Assembly (NCBI GenBank): GCA_002786025.1
Contig: NHNW01000006.1
Coordinates: 124,001-188,000 of the forward strand
Direction: 5' to 3'
From: Zasmidium citrigriseum
Lineage: Eukaryota; Ascomycota; Dothideomycetes; Mycosphaerellales; Mycosphaerellaceae
Length of the DNA stretch: 64,000 nt
Position 1 is the first letter of the stretch. The number at the start of each line of letters is the position of its first letter. The position numbers and the translations under genes were made by a program. This document shows, one piece after another, positions 19,336 through 31,142 of the stretch. The notes under the pieces are model-generated. The model made no database searches and was not told the DNA's origin. It saw only the letters and a list, made by a program, of their open reading frames with translations.

Positions 19336-22300
19336 ATGCGGACACGCGCCCAGGCGGCGGACCCGTCGTCAATCGACGTCGCCTACCTAGCGACCACCTA
19401 CGATGTCACCGAGGCCGACTTGCAGGCCTTGCTGGAGGCACCCACCATTGAACTCGCGGCGAATCTGTTGCAATCATTAACGACCAAAGGCCAGGAGTTC
19501 GATGCCCTCAAGGCGGAGAAGCTCAAGATTGAGGTCGAGCTTGAGAATACCGTGAGGACCTCAGAGACGAAGGTCAAAGCCCAGAAGGCAGCTGTCACGA
19601 GGCATCAAAAGGAGGTTGAGCAGCTGAGGACGAAGCTGAATGAATCGGAAGCTGCACGTGAGGCATTGGCGAGTGAGCTGGAGCAGCTGCGCTCGTCTTC
19701 ATCTGCCTCATCTGCAGACACGCAAACGCTTCGACAGCGGATCGACACCCTCGAGGCTTCGAACCGGGATGCTTTGGCTCTAGTGGAAAGCAAGCAGAGC
19801 GAGAAGGACCGCGTTGCCAACGAGCTGTCCGAGCAGCATTCCAAACTCCTCGCCCTCCGCCGCGAGGTTGGCCAGTTGGAGGAGCGCAACCAAGCACTGG
19901 AAAACGCTGCATCATCTCAAAAGTTCAAGGAGCAATCGCTGCAACAAGAGATTGACCTCCTCAAGCGCAACAACGAATGGCATTCAAACGAGCTTCAGAC
20001 CCGCAACCAGGAGCATTCCAAGTTCCGGAAGGAGCGCAACGCCCGGATTTCGAACCTGGAGCGCGAGTTGGAGGACAGCAACGCCAATGTTCAGACCTTG
20101 AAGCGTACCGAGACGACGTTGAGACAGAGATTGGAGGAGCTACAGGCCAAGGCAGATGAGGCCTTTGCTCGCGTGGCGAGTCTGCAGGAAGAGGCCGCGA
20201 GAAAGGAGCAAGACTTCAGGACAGAACTCACTAGCAGCAAGCGACTTGCAGAGCTGCAAGCACAGAATGCCGCAACCCACAAGAAGCGCCTCCAGGAGGT
20301 CCAGAAAGAGCTTGACGATCTTCGAGACGAATCTCACGCAGAGATTGGCCGACTCCAGACCGATGTCGAGACAGAACGCTTGGACAAGGAAGATGCCGAG
20401 AAGAAATTGGCCGAGCTTGAACTCAAGGTCCAGAGCCTACAGGAGCGCTCTCGTCCGGCCACTCCTCGACAAAATGGTGGAGATCCACAGACACCTGGCA
20501 GAGCAGGCTCACCGTCAGCCATGCCAGGTTCGATGCGCAAGGTCGTTGGTGGATTGAGCTTCACCCAACTCTACAGTCAATACACTGAAGCCATGGAAGA
20601 TCTGGAGAATGAGAGACGTCGCACCGCCAAGCTCAGCACTGCCATGGACGAGCTTATCAACGATTTGGAGAACAGAAAGCCCGAGCTTGAGGAATTGCGT
20701 GCCGAACAAGACAGGCTGGAGGAGCAAGTCCTCAACTACTCGCAGCTCCTCGAGCAGGCACACCGAGCTCGTGACGAAGCCGTCCAGAAAGCCGACGAAT
20801 ACTATGGCCAAGCGCAAGCTTCAACCAGCGAGTCTGAGATCCTCCGCCAGCAACTTCGCGACCTTTCCACCCAAATCAGGATCCTGCTCGTGGAGCAACG
20901 GAGCCGCGAGGAGGGAATTGGCGAGATGTCGGCTGACGAGCGTCTCGAACTGGAGCGTGCTGCCCGTGGAGAATTGGAGGATGGCACTCTCGACGGTATG
21001 ACTGAGACTGGTCGTCTCATCTCAGAGCGCTTGGTCATCTTCCGTGACGTGAGCGAATTGCAGGAAAAGAATGCAGACCTGCTACGATCGTGCCGGGTGG
21101 CCTGGGATCAAGTCGAGAGCGAAGAAGCCCAAGCGAAGTCGAGGAAAGCCGCTACAGACGCGCAGCAAGTGGAGGACCTACGACAGCAGCTTGAACGCTA
21201 CAAGGACGAACTGCAAGCCACTGCGACGCAGATCGACAGCTACATGAAGGAGCGCGACATGTTCCGACGCATGCTCAGCCACCGTGGCCAACTTCCACCA
21301 GATGCAGACCTTCAATCCATGTTTGGACAGAGTGTGGCACCTGGCACGCCCATGCGAAACAGCGTTGGACCCCCTGCCACCCCACGGAGCAAGGATGTCG
21401 ACGACCTCAACAAGCTACTCAAGGAACAACAGACATTCTTCGACCAGTACCGCAACGAGTCCGCTGAGGACCGCCGTATGCTCAAGGAGCAAGTCGACGC
21501 CCTCGCACGCGAGAAGAGCACCCTGCAAGCTGATCTTGCCCGTGTGCAATCGCAGCTCACGCTTTCTGCCGAACGCTTCGAGATGGTCCAGGCGAACTAC
21601 AATGCTCTTCGCAATGAGAATGGCGAGCTACAGAAGCGCTCGCAGCAAATGGCTGAGCAGGCCGCTAAGCAAGATCTTCGCACCCAGCAGGTTGCAGAGG
21701 AGCTGGTCGAGGCTCGTTCTATGACCGAATCGCTTCGCAACGAGAATGCCAATGCCAAGGCGGAGAAAGACCTTTGGAAGCGTATCGAAGCTCGTCTGAC
21801 TGACGATAACAAGAACCTCATGGACGAACGCAGCCGACTCAACAAGCTCGTCGCCGACCTTCAGAACCTCCAGAATGAGCGCGAGCTATCTGAGTCTGAG
21901 AGTCGACGCCGTCTGCAGGGCCGCGTGGAGCAACTGGAATCCGAACTTGGCGACGCGAAGAAGAAATTGGAGTCCGAAACCGAAGAGAACAGAAAGGCTG
22001 CACTGCGGCGCGAGTACGAAGAGGGCCAGAGCAGGACCCGGATCGACGACCTGGTCAAGAGCTTGGGCAACGTTCGCGAGGAACTCGTCGCTGCAAAGAC
22101 AGCTCGGGACAATCTGCAATCAAGAGTTGATGAGATGAAGATCGAGCTGCGTTCTGCTGAAGAGAAGGTCGCTGCTCTACAGCCACGTCCAACGCCTCGC
22201 CCAGAGCCGAACCAGCCTAGCCAACAGCAGACGAACGGCGACGATGAAGAGCTTCCCGCTGAGCAACGTCTTGCTCTCGAAGTATCCGAACTTCGCCGTG

Positions 22301-25300
22301 ACTTGGAGCTTTCCAAGACTGAGCTCGAGAACTCCAAGCAACAGATCGAACAATTCCGATCCATTGCCCAGGCCACCGAGGAAGAGCTGGCCAACTTCAA
22401 TCAGACTGCTGATCAGTACAAGGAAGACACCGATCGTGTAATCGCCGAGAAGGATGAGAGGATCAAGCAGCTTGAGCAGCGCATTGAGGACCTCACCTCG
22501 GAGTTGACGACAACGAACAACGAGCTATCGGAGCTGCGAACCAAGGCGGACGATAGCGGTCGTGTTCTCGCCGAACAGAAGGCTTCCTTCGAGTCAGAGA
22601 TGACTCGTCTCCGCGACGATGTAGACCGGCATGCCGAGGAGAAGAAGCTGTTCCAAGAGGACATCAAGGCGCAGGCAGAAATTGCCCAACAGGCCCAGCA
22701 GAGCTACGAGGAGGAGCTGGTCAAGCACGCTGAAGCCGCGAAGTCGCTGCAGACAGTTCGCAAGGAGTATAACGACCTTCGCACGGAGGTCGCTGGCCTC
22801 AGAGCTGAGGCAGAAGCCGCCAAAGCAAGCCTCGAGCGAGGTGAAGAGAGTTGGTCCGAGCAGCGCGAGCGCTTCGAGCGCGAACTAGAAGAAGCAAAGC
22901 GGAAGCGCCAGGACGTTGATGAGCAGAACAAGATTTTGCACCAGAACCTGGAGTCTTTCTCGAACGAGCTCGCTACTTTGCGACAAGGACGCGCCAACGG
23001 CGAGACTCGTGAAGGCAGCCCGTCAGCAACAGGTGACGGTAACTTCCAAGAAGTCATCAGGTTCCTTCGACGCGAGAAGGAAATCGTGGACGTCCAATAC
23101 GAACTTTCGATTCAAGAAGCCAAGCGCCTGCAGCAACAGCTCGACTATGCCAACAGCCAGCTTGAGGAGACGAGGGAGAAGTTGGCTGAGGAGCGACGCA
23201 AATCTTCTGATCAAGCCACCTCTGAAGGCAGTACGACCAAGCTCATGCAGACCATCAACGAGCTCAACCTCTTCCGCGAATCTGCAACAACCCTCCGCAA
23301 CGAGGCAAGACAAGCGCGTGAGAAGTTGGAAGAGAAGTCTAAGGAGGTCGAGCGTCTGGTTGCCGAAATCGAGCCACTCAAAGGTCGCGTTGGCGAACTC
23401 GAGGGGGATCTGGAGAGCAAGCAAGGCGAGATGAAGTTGCTCCAAGACGATAGGGATCACTGGCGCGAGCGCACTCAGAACATCATCAGCAAATACGATC
23501 GTGTCGACCCCGCCGAGCTCGAAGAAATGAAGAAGCAGCTTGAGGACCTCAAGGCTGAAAAGGAGCGACTGGAAGCTGAGCAAGCGCCTCTGCGTGAGCA
23601 AGTCGATGGCTTTGAAGCGCGTCTCACGAAAGAGAAAGCCGATCTTGACCAGTCATGGAGTGACCGTATGACCACAGTCAAAGCCCAAGCCAAGAATCAG
23701 GATGGCAAGCGAAAGGAGGCGAACCAAAAGCTCACGTCGGAAAAGGAGGAACTCGCCGGACAGCTCGCGACGGCAAGGGCTGATCTTGCTACGGCCAACA
23801 CTGAGCTCGAGCAGGCGAAGTCTGCACTTGAACAAGAGCGTGCAAAGAAAACCAAAGCCGATGATGCCGAAGAAGGCCAGGTCCAAGAAGATGGCACTGC
23901 CGTTGGAGGAGACAACACAGCACTGCTAGCTAAGATTGCCGAAGCGGAGCAAAACGCCCGCGAGAACTCCAGCAGGGCAGAAACACTTGATGCGGAAGTC
24001 CAGACTCTGCGAGCTCGCGTGCAAGAGCTCGAGGCACAGGTCTCAGAGCTTCAGCAACAACTCCAGGCCGCACAGGCCGCTGCTAATGGCGACCTCACAA
24101 ATGCATCTGGAGACACCACGGAGACCTTGGAGAAACTGAAGCAAGATCTCGCAACTGCTCAGCAAGAAGTCGAGTCTCTCCGCGCTTCTGCCTCTTCAGC
24201 TCCAGCGCAACCCACCACCAATGCTGAGCCAGCGTCTGGTGAAAAGACTGTCGCCGACCAAGTTGCAGAAGAGGTCGCCAAGCTGAGAGCTGAGATGGAG
24301 CAACAACATGAACTGGCCAAGAAACAACTGGAGCAAGAATCAACCGCAAAGATTGACAAGATGAGGGCCAATCTCAGTCGCCAATTGAAAGAGTCTCGTG
24401 AAAAGATGCGCACCGAAATAATGGAGGAGTTGGTCCAGGAGCATTCAGCAGAGGTTCAACGCATCAGGGACGAACACAACGCCGCAATGGAGAAGCTCAA
24501 GGAAGAACACAAGGCCGAGCTCGATAGGCTGAGCAAGGAAGGCGGTGCCGCAGTCGAGAAGGCAGAGGACGCCGGAAACGTGAAGAAAGAAGCTTCAACC
24601 GGCGATTTGGACATCCCAAATCTGGAACTGTCAGAAGAGCAAGCCCGTGAGCTTATCAAGACCAACAAGACGGTCAAGACTCTGTTGACGACCAACCTGC
24701 GAGCTCAGGTGGACAAGCAGACCGAGAAGCTCAAGCAGACCATCAAAGAGAAGGACGAGGAGATCGCCAACCTCAAGCAACAACTTGAAAGCGCTCCTTC
24801 GGGCACTGGTGCTGGCGCTGGAGACCAAGGCGACATGGTCACCCGCGCAGAGCTGGAGAAGCAGCTCGCTGCGGCTCAAGAAGCGAAGGAGAAGGCAGTC
24901 AAGCAAGCGCAAACTACCGCGGAGATGAAGACCAAACTGCAGTCGACGACGCTGAACACTCTTCAGGCGAAGCTTGGCCTCGTAAAGAAGGCCGCCGAGA
25001 CCACGCCTGCTAGACCGGTCAGCGAGGTGCAAGACGAGGTTGCTAAGTACAAACCACAGCCAAAAGCACCGGCCGCAACTGGAACGCCTTCGTCGCCGGC
25101 TGCTGCAACGAAGCCAGCCGCAGCGCCACCTCAGAGCCAGACTACGGTTCCAAGCACTCCAGCGCCTTCGTTTGGTCAGCCTTCACAACCTCCGGCGGGC
25201 TCGCCAAACCCACAAGCGCCCGAGTTCACACCAGGAACGAGTGCAACAGCTACAACTACGGCAGCCAACTCCGCTCTTCCAAAGCCAGCTTCGCAGAACG

Positions 25301-25644
25301 CAGGAACTGGACCATCAGCACTGCGCAACATCTCGCAGCCCGCGTCGTCTGGCATTCCACGTGCCCCCGGCCGTCAGGCTAGCATCGGCGGCGGCAGCGC
25401 ACCTGGCAACGCCAATAGCAGTGGCATGCACATCCAAGGTGCGAGCCAGCGAGGCGGCCGAGGCGGTAATGCTTCGAACAGTGGCCGCGGCGGTGCTGGC
25501 GGAAGCATGAGAGGTCGTCAGAGCAGTCTTCCTCGCGGCGGCGGTACAACAGCCAACGCTGGGCAGAAGCGCTCCCATGACGGCGCTGGCGAAGGTGGAG
25601 ATGCGAAGAGGACCAGAGGTGGAGCACCGGGTGGCAGTTCGTAG
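19336..25644 (+). CDS. mlp1: nuclear-basket coiled-coil protein MLP1/TPR
   Basis: One uninterrupted exon of 2,102 residues. The N-terminus (VAYLATTYDVTEADLQALLE) is followed by about 1,750 residues of almost continuous heptad-rich coiled coil, broken near residues 375-400 by a Pro/Gly segment, then a conserved middle part (VVGGLSFTQLYSQYTEAMED). The last 220 residues are unstructured, rich in Ala, Pro, Thr and Gln, and end in RGG-type repeats and basic KRSHDGAGEGG and KRTRGG clusters. This is the architecture of Tpr/Mlp1/Mlp2, filaments on the nuclear face of the pore that retain unspliced mRNA and anchor chromatin and checkpoint proteins. The RGG tail is likely arginine-methylated and RNA-binding (inference). 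Length matches fungal orthologues. Confidence 0.95.
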   Translation: MRTRAQAADPSSIDVAYLATTYDVTEADLQALLEAPTIELAANLLQSLTTKGQEFDALKAEKLKIEVELENTVRTSETKVKAQKAAVTRHQKEVEQLRTKLNESEAAREALASELEQLRSSSSASSADTQTLRQRIDTLEASNRDALALVESKQSEKDRVANELSEQHSKLLALRREVGQLEERNQALENAASSQKFKEQSLQQEIDLLKRNNEWHSNELQTRNQEHSKFRKERNARISNLERELEDSNANVQTLKRTETTLRQRLEELQAKADEAFARVASLQEEAARKEQDFRTELTSSKRLAELQAQNAATHKKRLQEVQKELDDLRDESHAEIGRLQTDVETERLDKEDAEKKLAELELKVQSLQERSRPATPRQNGGDPQTPGRAGSPSAMPGSMRKVVGGLSFTQLYSQYTEAMEDLENERRRTAKLSTAMDELINDLENRKPELEELRAEQDRLEEQVLNYSQLLEQAHRARDEAVQKADEYYGQAQASTSESEILRQQLRDLSTQIRILLVEQRSREEGIGEMSADERLELERAARGELEDGTLDGMTETGRLISERLVIFRDVSELQEKNADLLRSCRVAWDQVESEEAQAKSRKAATDAQQVEDLRQQLERYKDELQATATQIDSYMKERDMFRRMLSHRGQLPPDADLQSMFGQSVAPGTPMRNSVGPPATPRSKDVDDLNKLLKEQQTFFDQYRNESAEDRRMLKEQVDALAREKSTLQADLARVQSQLTLSAERFEMVQANYNALRNENGELQKRSQQMAEQAAKQDLRTQQVAEELVEARSMTESLRNENANAKAEKDLWKRIEARLTDDNKNLMDERSRLNKLVADLQNLQNERELSESESRRRLQGRVEQLESELGDAKKKLESETEENRKAALRREYEEGQSRTRIDDLVKSLGNVREELVAAKTARDNLQSRVDEMKIELRSAEEKVAALQPRPTPRPEPNQPSQQQTNGDDEELPAEQRLALEVSELRRDLELSKTELENSKQQIEQFRSIAQATEEELANFNQTADQYKEDTDRVIAEKDERIKQLEQRIEDLTSELTTTNNELSELRTKADDSGRVLAEQKASFESEMTRLRDDVDRHAEEKKLFQEDIKAQAEIAQQAQQSYEEELVKHAEAAKSLQTVRKEYNDLRTEVAGLRAEAEAAKASLERGEESWSEQRERFERELEEAKRKRQDVDEQNKILHQNLESFSNELATLRQGRANGETREGSPSATGDGNFQEVIRFLRREKEIVDVQYELSIQEAKRLQQQLDYANSQLEETREKLAEERRKSSDQATSEGSTTKLMQTINELNLFRESATTLRNEARQAREKLEEKSKEVERLVAEIEPLKGRVGELEGDLESKQGEMKLLQDDRDHWRERTQNIISKYDRVDPAELEEMKKQLEDLKAEKERLEAEQAPLREQVDGFEARLTKEKADLDQSWSDRMTTVKAQAKNQDGKRKEANQKLTSEKEELAGQLATARADLATANTELEQAKSALEQERAKKTKADDAEEGQVQEDGTAVGGDNTALLAKIAEAEQNARENSSRAETLDAEVQTLRARVQELEAQVSELQQQLQAAQAAANGDLTNASGDTTETLEKLKQDLATAQQEVESLRASASSAPAQPTTNAEPASGEKTVADQVAEEVAKLRAEMEQQHELAKKQLEQESTAKIDKMRANLSRQLKESREKMRTEIMEELVQEHSAEVQRIRDEHNAAMEKLKEEHKAELDRLSKEGGAAVEKAEDAGNVKKEASTGDLDIPNLELSEEQARELIKTNKTVKTLLTTNLRAQVDKQTEKLKQTIKEKDEEIANLKQQLESAPSGTGAGAGDQGDMVTRAELEKQLAAAQEAKEKAVKQAQTTAEMKTKLQSTTLNTLQAKLGLVKKAAETTPARPVSEVQDEVAKYKPQPKAPAATGTPSSPAAATKPAAAPPQSQTTVPSTPAPSFGQPSQPPAGSPNPQAPEFTPGTSATATTTAANSALPKPASQNAGTGPSALRNISQPASSGIPRAPGRQASIGGGSAPGNANSSGMHIQGASQRGGRGGNASNSGRGGAGGSMRGRQSSLPRGGGTTANAGQKRSHDGAGEGGDAKRTRGGAPGGSS

Positions 25645-26087
25645 AATGAACGTTACTCTAGGTGATGCCGCTTTGGTGTTCCATTATCACGTCGCTTGTT
25701 TTGGGAGGATGGAAACCGTGCATGGATCGACGCAGCGAAGCATGGAGTTCAGAGGGCATTGCTATAGGTTTTGGGAGACATCGCTCGCATCGAAAATGGG
25801 AAAATCAGGGGTGGCTTGCGCGCACGACGATGGCATTTGCTCGTAGCGTTTCTTCAATTTTGCATTCTTAGATCTGTATGATACATCGAGAGCGATGACA
25901 ATTGAGCAAATCACAAATTGCGCAGCTATGTTGGTCTCATCGTCCTGTTCATGTTCGTTGCAAATCAAGCTGTTGTAGTCTACATTCGCTTCCAAGATCC
26001 TCAGCAGATTGAGCAAAAGCTAACAGAGATCAATTGCCAGCAAAGCGACATCGTCAGTCGTGCCGGGGAAACTGACGCACATCGTCA
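25645..26087. other. convergent 3' intergenic region
   Basis: About 440 bp between the 3' ends of MLP1 and HFM1. No gene seen. Confidence 0.5.
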
Positions 26088-29000
26088 CTACACGAGTTCA
26101 AACTGTTCAGTCCCAAACTCCTTCTCAAACCACTCCCTGAGTTGAACGTCCTTGGACTTGCCGTCATCCTCCCCGTGCTGAGCCTCCATCTGATCAGACT
26201 GAGCGGCATGAGCGGCGACGTCTTGCATCAGAGTGTCATCGCTGTGTGGTGCGGGGACACCGTTGAGGAGAGGTTCGTCTGAGAGGTCGTGGGCGAGACT
26301 GTCTTTGCGCTTCTTGGCGGGTGGAAAGTAGGTGCTGGTGTCTGGGAGGTCGAAATCTTCTCCACGGTCGTGCTTTGATGATGTCGGGTGCGTTTCGCTG
26401 GGCTTGTTGAACTCGCTGCTGCTCGTGTCGCCGGTGACGAAGATCGATCGCTGCTTGGTGGGTTGTTGGGCTGCGGGAGGTTGTTCGTGCACGGATCCAG
26501 GGACGTCGTCATCCAGCATAACATCGTCCTCGACAGAGTCGATGTTCTCGTTGCCATTGCCGGCAGGAGGACCGAATGGATCATCAAGTGTCTCCTCTTT
26601 CGTGAAACTCCACAAGTCGTCCAGCAAGTCTTCGTTCGAGTTGTCGTTGGTTGGCGGTGGGCTCATGCGTGATGCTGCGTGTTGTGCACCGACCATGCCG
26701 AAGTCTGATGGGAGATCCTCATCGTCAAGAGAGTCAAGGCCATAGTCGCTTGAGGCGGCCCTCGTGACCGGTTGGGTGCTCGCATAGGAGTTCTGACGTG
26801 GTGGAGGTCGGCTCGGCTGGGCAGCTTTCGAGTTGCTGTGCGGCTGGCTCTTCAAGAATCGTACAGGAGACGTTCCACTCGTCACGCTGTTGTGGATCCG
26901 ATCGAGATCGCGTGCTTGCTTCGTCTCAGGCTTCTTGCGAGGAGTGGCAATAGAAGCTGCGGGCGCGGTAGAGGCTGGGTCCAAGGGCTTCTGCGTCTTC
27001 ATCTTTGTCGTATCGAGCTTTGTCTGCTTCGGATCGAGATCTTGCTTGTCCTTCTTCGGTTCCTTTGGCTTCGGTGGTTTGGGCGGCCTGTCCAGACCAT
27101 CACGGCAGCAAATGTGTTTGCAAGCCTGTTTGCATTTATGATTGCAGGCCCATTTACCGTTGGCGAGTTGCCGTGGCTGCCAGTCATCTGCCACTTGAGG
27201 AGCAGCGTTGGAAGAGCCTGTACCCTTCGCTGTGGACTTGCTTTTGACATTGCCATCTTCATCGTAGTCATCGATATTGGTGAACCCACCACCTTCTGCG
27301 GCAGCCATCGTAGCATCATCCAGGCCGGCATCTCCGAACTCGTCCTCATCAGCACGCCGTCCAGAACCATTGGAGGCGGCGGAACGTCGCTTGGCAGTAT
27401 TGGGCGCGTCAACCTTTGCGGGCAGTCGCTTCTTCGACTCTTCGACCTGCCTGGGTGTGGGAAACATGAAGGCCGGCACATCTGGCGTCAACATCGCCGT
27501 TCTCTGCGTGCCAGCGAACTCATCGCACATGACGAAGCCACGGACGGTCTGCCCAGGGGCTGTCAATTCGGCGGTGAAGTGGACATCCTGACTCTTGCCC
27601 ATCTTCTTTGCGCTGATACGAGCGAAGTGTGCTACACGCCCATCAGAGGTATCCGCAAGCAGGCAGACGTAAACCATCTTCCAACCGTATTTCTGTGGAG
27701 GCTTATCGTTGATGAACCCAATTTCAGCCGTCACCCGAACGCTGACACATTCTCCTTTCTTGATGACGGGTTTGTCGACTGACTTCAGAGAGATACGAAG
27801 CCGTGGAAATGCCCGTGCCTTCTCTTGGAGTTGTGAGCCGTAAGGAGGGTTGCGTGATACAAGGGTCTCGATGCGGCGAGGATCCGTGTTTTCCAGTTCC
27901 TCGATAGATTTGATGCCACCGACCGAAAGCTTACGAGCGCCTACGATCCCAAGGCTTTCCAGCTGCATCATCTCGAGGGGCGAGTCGTCCCAGACTTGAG
28001 CGCCGAAACTGCGAGCCAGCATCAAAGCATTCCGAGCAGATACAGAATCTTCAAGGTACAGCTGGCAGTCGATGATACACCGCGTGATGCGGTGAGCATG
28101 TTGGAAGATCGTGTTCTTCGCCGAGACATACTCGTTCTGATGCTTTTGGTCGTCCGTGGGAAGGTCGATGACGCCCAGTGTGGACTGAATGACGAGCGAG
28201 ACCTTGTGGGCAGTGGTGTCAATGTTGACTGGAATCTTGAACTTGATGCAGGGGTTCTTGTTCAGCTCCTTGTAAGATGGCTTCTCTCCTGCGCGGAAAC
28301 GAATGTCCCTGAACTCTGCGGCCTGAGCGATGGTCGACAGGATCTCTGAGACTTTCGCTTGTTGAGGAAGTGCTAGCAGTTTCTTCATCGTGTCGAATTT
28401 GACGTAGTAGCGAGCCATTGCATCGCCAAACTCTGTGCTCTGAAGCTTCGTCGTTCCTCGAACGAGATCGTGCTCTGCCAGCGAGGCAAGTCCGTTCTTG
28501 CAAATGTTCTCGAGCCGCTCGTCCAAGTCATGCCCAGGTGCTTGATCCTCAATGTGGTAATGTTCCGGATTCTCCTTCAATCTGACGTAGAGGAATGTTC
28601 CTTTCAGCCATTTCTTCGCAGTGGAGAGACTTGTGACCGTTCCCAGTCCAATCTCTGAGTTCAAATGTTCAGTGAGGTTGTTATGGAGACTGGACAAATT
28701 AGCCAAGCGTTTGAACAGATTGGCGTACTCATGCACTTACCAGCTCTCCAGCACCTCCTGCCCAGAAATCATCTGCTCGTAGAAGTTCACTCGTTGCAAG
28801 CGGGTCATGATGACTGCCACGGCACTGTTGTCGAATTGAGGTCTACCAGCCCGACCAAGCATTTGCATGATCTCGAGGTCAGAATACTCCTTGGTACCTG
28901 AGCCGTTGTAGGTCACCGTGTTCTTGATGATGACCATATGACAGGGCAAGTTCACGCCAACCGCCAGTGTCGAAGTGCAGCAGATAACGCTGAGGTCGCC

Positions 29001-30787
29001 TCGCAAGTAAGCCTTCTCGACAGCGGTGCGATCGTCCAGGCTGAGGCCAGCATGATGGAATGCCACGCCTGCAGTTACCGTTTCTGCCTCTGGTCAGTCA
29101 AATTCGTCCTCGAATCCGTTTGAGGTCAATATTCTCACCCTTCAGCTGCGTGTCAACGACGGCTATGCGCTGACATGGAGCAGGCCAATACCGATCCTTT
29201 GGTCCCTTGGTCGACCACCAATTCGCAAGGAGCTTCGCCGTGTCAATGCATGATTTGCGGGTCATGCTGAACACCATGATCGGCTTTCGCTGAGACCATT
29301 TCGCAACGACATCGGTGAGCTTTGCATTGAGGGTATGCTCGAAGACGTAGTCATTGGCATTGCTGTGATAGCCGCAGACATGCTTCTGCAATCGCACCGG
29401 TCGAAACTCCTCCCCGAACTTCTCGCGAGGAGCTGGGACCTGTTCAGTCATTGGATCCTTTCCCAACCACGTCGCGATATCCTGTGAGTTGGGTACCGTG
29501 GCACTCAGGGCAACGAAGCGAACATTTGAGCCGACAGACTTCATGCGCGAGACGACTGCCTCCAGCGTGGCGCCACGGTCCTCTTTCAAGATGTGCACTT
29601 CGTCAATCAAGAAGAGCTTGACGGTCTGCATGAGCTTCTGATGGTCTTTCCACTTTCGAGTGATGCTGTCCCATTTCTCCGGAGTGGTGACAATGATGCT
29701 GGCATGCTGAACGTTGCGGAGCTGCGCTTGGTCGGTATCTCCTGTTAATTCGACGCACTGCATGTCGAGAGGTCCAAACTTCGCCTGCCAGTCGCGCTGC
29801 CTCTCAGCACAAAGAGACTTGGTGGGCGCTTGGTAGACGACTTTGAAGGAGCCATTGGAGAACCCATTGATCATGCGACAAATGGCCAGCTCCAGAACTG
29901 CGGTCTTCCCGCTGCCAGTAGGCGCTGAGACGACGAAGTTGTCGTTCGTCTGGTATATCACACTGAAGCACTTTGACTGGACGGCGTTGAATAAGGGAAA
30001 TGGAAAGATGGCCCGGAAGCGGTCTGGCAGTTCATGCGTTGAGACGAGGCTGATACCTTGAACAATTGGAGCTCCAGTCGTGGCTGCTTGCGAGGCTCTT
30101 GGTGCATTCTTCGGTCTCGATGGTGGCTGCGGCTCGAAAGGATCGCTTGGAAGGACCTGTCCGTCTGATTCGGGTGCCTGATTTGCAGTTGGCTGAAATG
30201 AAGCATGGTGCGCTCTGCCTTCCTGGATTGCATCGAAGCCACTCTCTCGAAACTGGCTGGCGGGCGCTGACTGTTGCTGTGACAAGCGATATGTCGGACT
30301 GGATTGGCGAAGCGAAGATGAAGTCGAATGAGCGGCATGTCCAGGTTCGAACGCAAAGCGAGAAAGCTCAGGTCGTTGGGAGGGAAGTGGCGGATTCAAT
30401 GTGGTCGATTGATACAGCCCGCGTGGTTGAGCAACACCGCCTCTTGCCGGCGGGAGAGACAAGCGAGCGCGGCCAAGGGCAGCCTGACCGTGGCGAGAGT
30501 CGAGGTCTGGTTGTTGGAGGAGTCTCTCATCTGTGCCGTGAGTTATGCTCATTCTCTAGCCCATCACGTGACTCACCGAATGCATCGAGTTGCATTGGCT
30601 CCTGAACAAACTCATCCCGGGGAACGTAGTCTGCGGAATAGGCGTTGTCGTAGGCGTGTTGCTGAGGATAGCCGTCGTAGGCAGAATATCCGGCGCTGCT
30701 CTCATTCTGGTACGGTTCGTACACGTGCTGTTGCTGATGCCGGCCCAGCATGTCCAGCCGGTCGAAGAAGGCGTCTTCGTCGTCCAT
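26088..30787 (-). CDS. hfm1: meiotic DNA helicase HFM1/MER3
   Basis: Four exons, complement(26088..28689, 28741..29068, 29139..30530, 30577..30787), 1,510 residues. After a disordered 240-residue N-terminus comes the superfamily-2 core: Walker A SAPTGSGKT (about residue 275), DEVH box in LFLIDEVHIL, SATVPN motif III, then in the third exon GVAFHHAGL, STLAVGVNLP and motif VI QMLGRAGRPQFD. The last exon holds the winged-helix and Sec63-like domain (LGTVTSLSTAKKWLKGTF to PAFMFPTP). A Cys/His cluster (CNHKCKQACKHICC) and a long acidic disordered tail follow. HFM1/MER3 unwinds recombination intermediates and promotes interference-dependent crossovers in meiosis. All three introns are 46-70 nt and restore the frame. 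An intact copy suggests a functional meiotic programme. Confidence 0.95.
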
Positions 30788-31142
30788 CTCCTCCGCCCAC
30801 TGCTCGAGAGATGCAACACGCGAAAGAAATGAAAATGAAACGAAGAATACAGCACATGAGGAAAGAGAAAGGAGATGTCACGAAATGTTGGTTTCGCGTG
30901 GCAGGCAGCTTCGCTGGCCGCTCCTTCCCAATGGTATCCGCTCCAAGCTCGTCTTCCCAGACGGATGCGATCAAACCCATTCAAGCAAATGAACGCCGAA
31001 ACAATGATAAACACACGCTCCCACCGCCATCCAGTTCCTTCCAAGACCCTATGCAGTCGTGTACATGAACTCATCACTGGTATCTTCTGCCGCCTGGTAT
31101 CGTGCATGCCCTTTTGTACCCAAAATCAAATCGTTTCTGCCG
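30788..31142. other. short intergenic region
   Basis: About 355 bp upstream of HFM1 and downstream of the sugar-nucleotide transporter. It probably contains the HFM1 promoter. No site recognised. Confidence 0.4.

Noticed and set aside
19398..25627. Many long antisense frames across MLP1
   Set aside because: They mirror the codon bias of the coiled-coil gene on the other strand and show no independent features.
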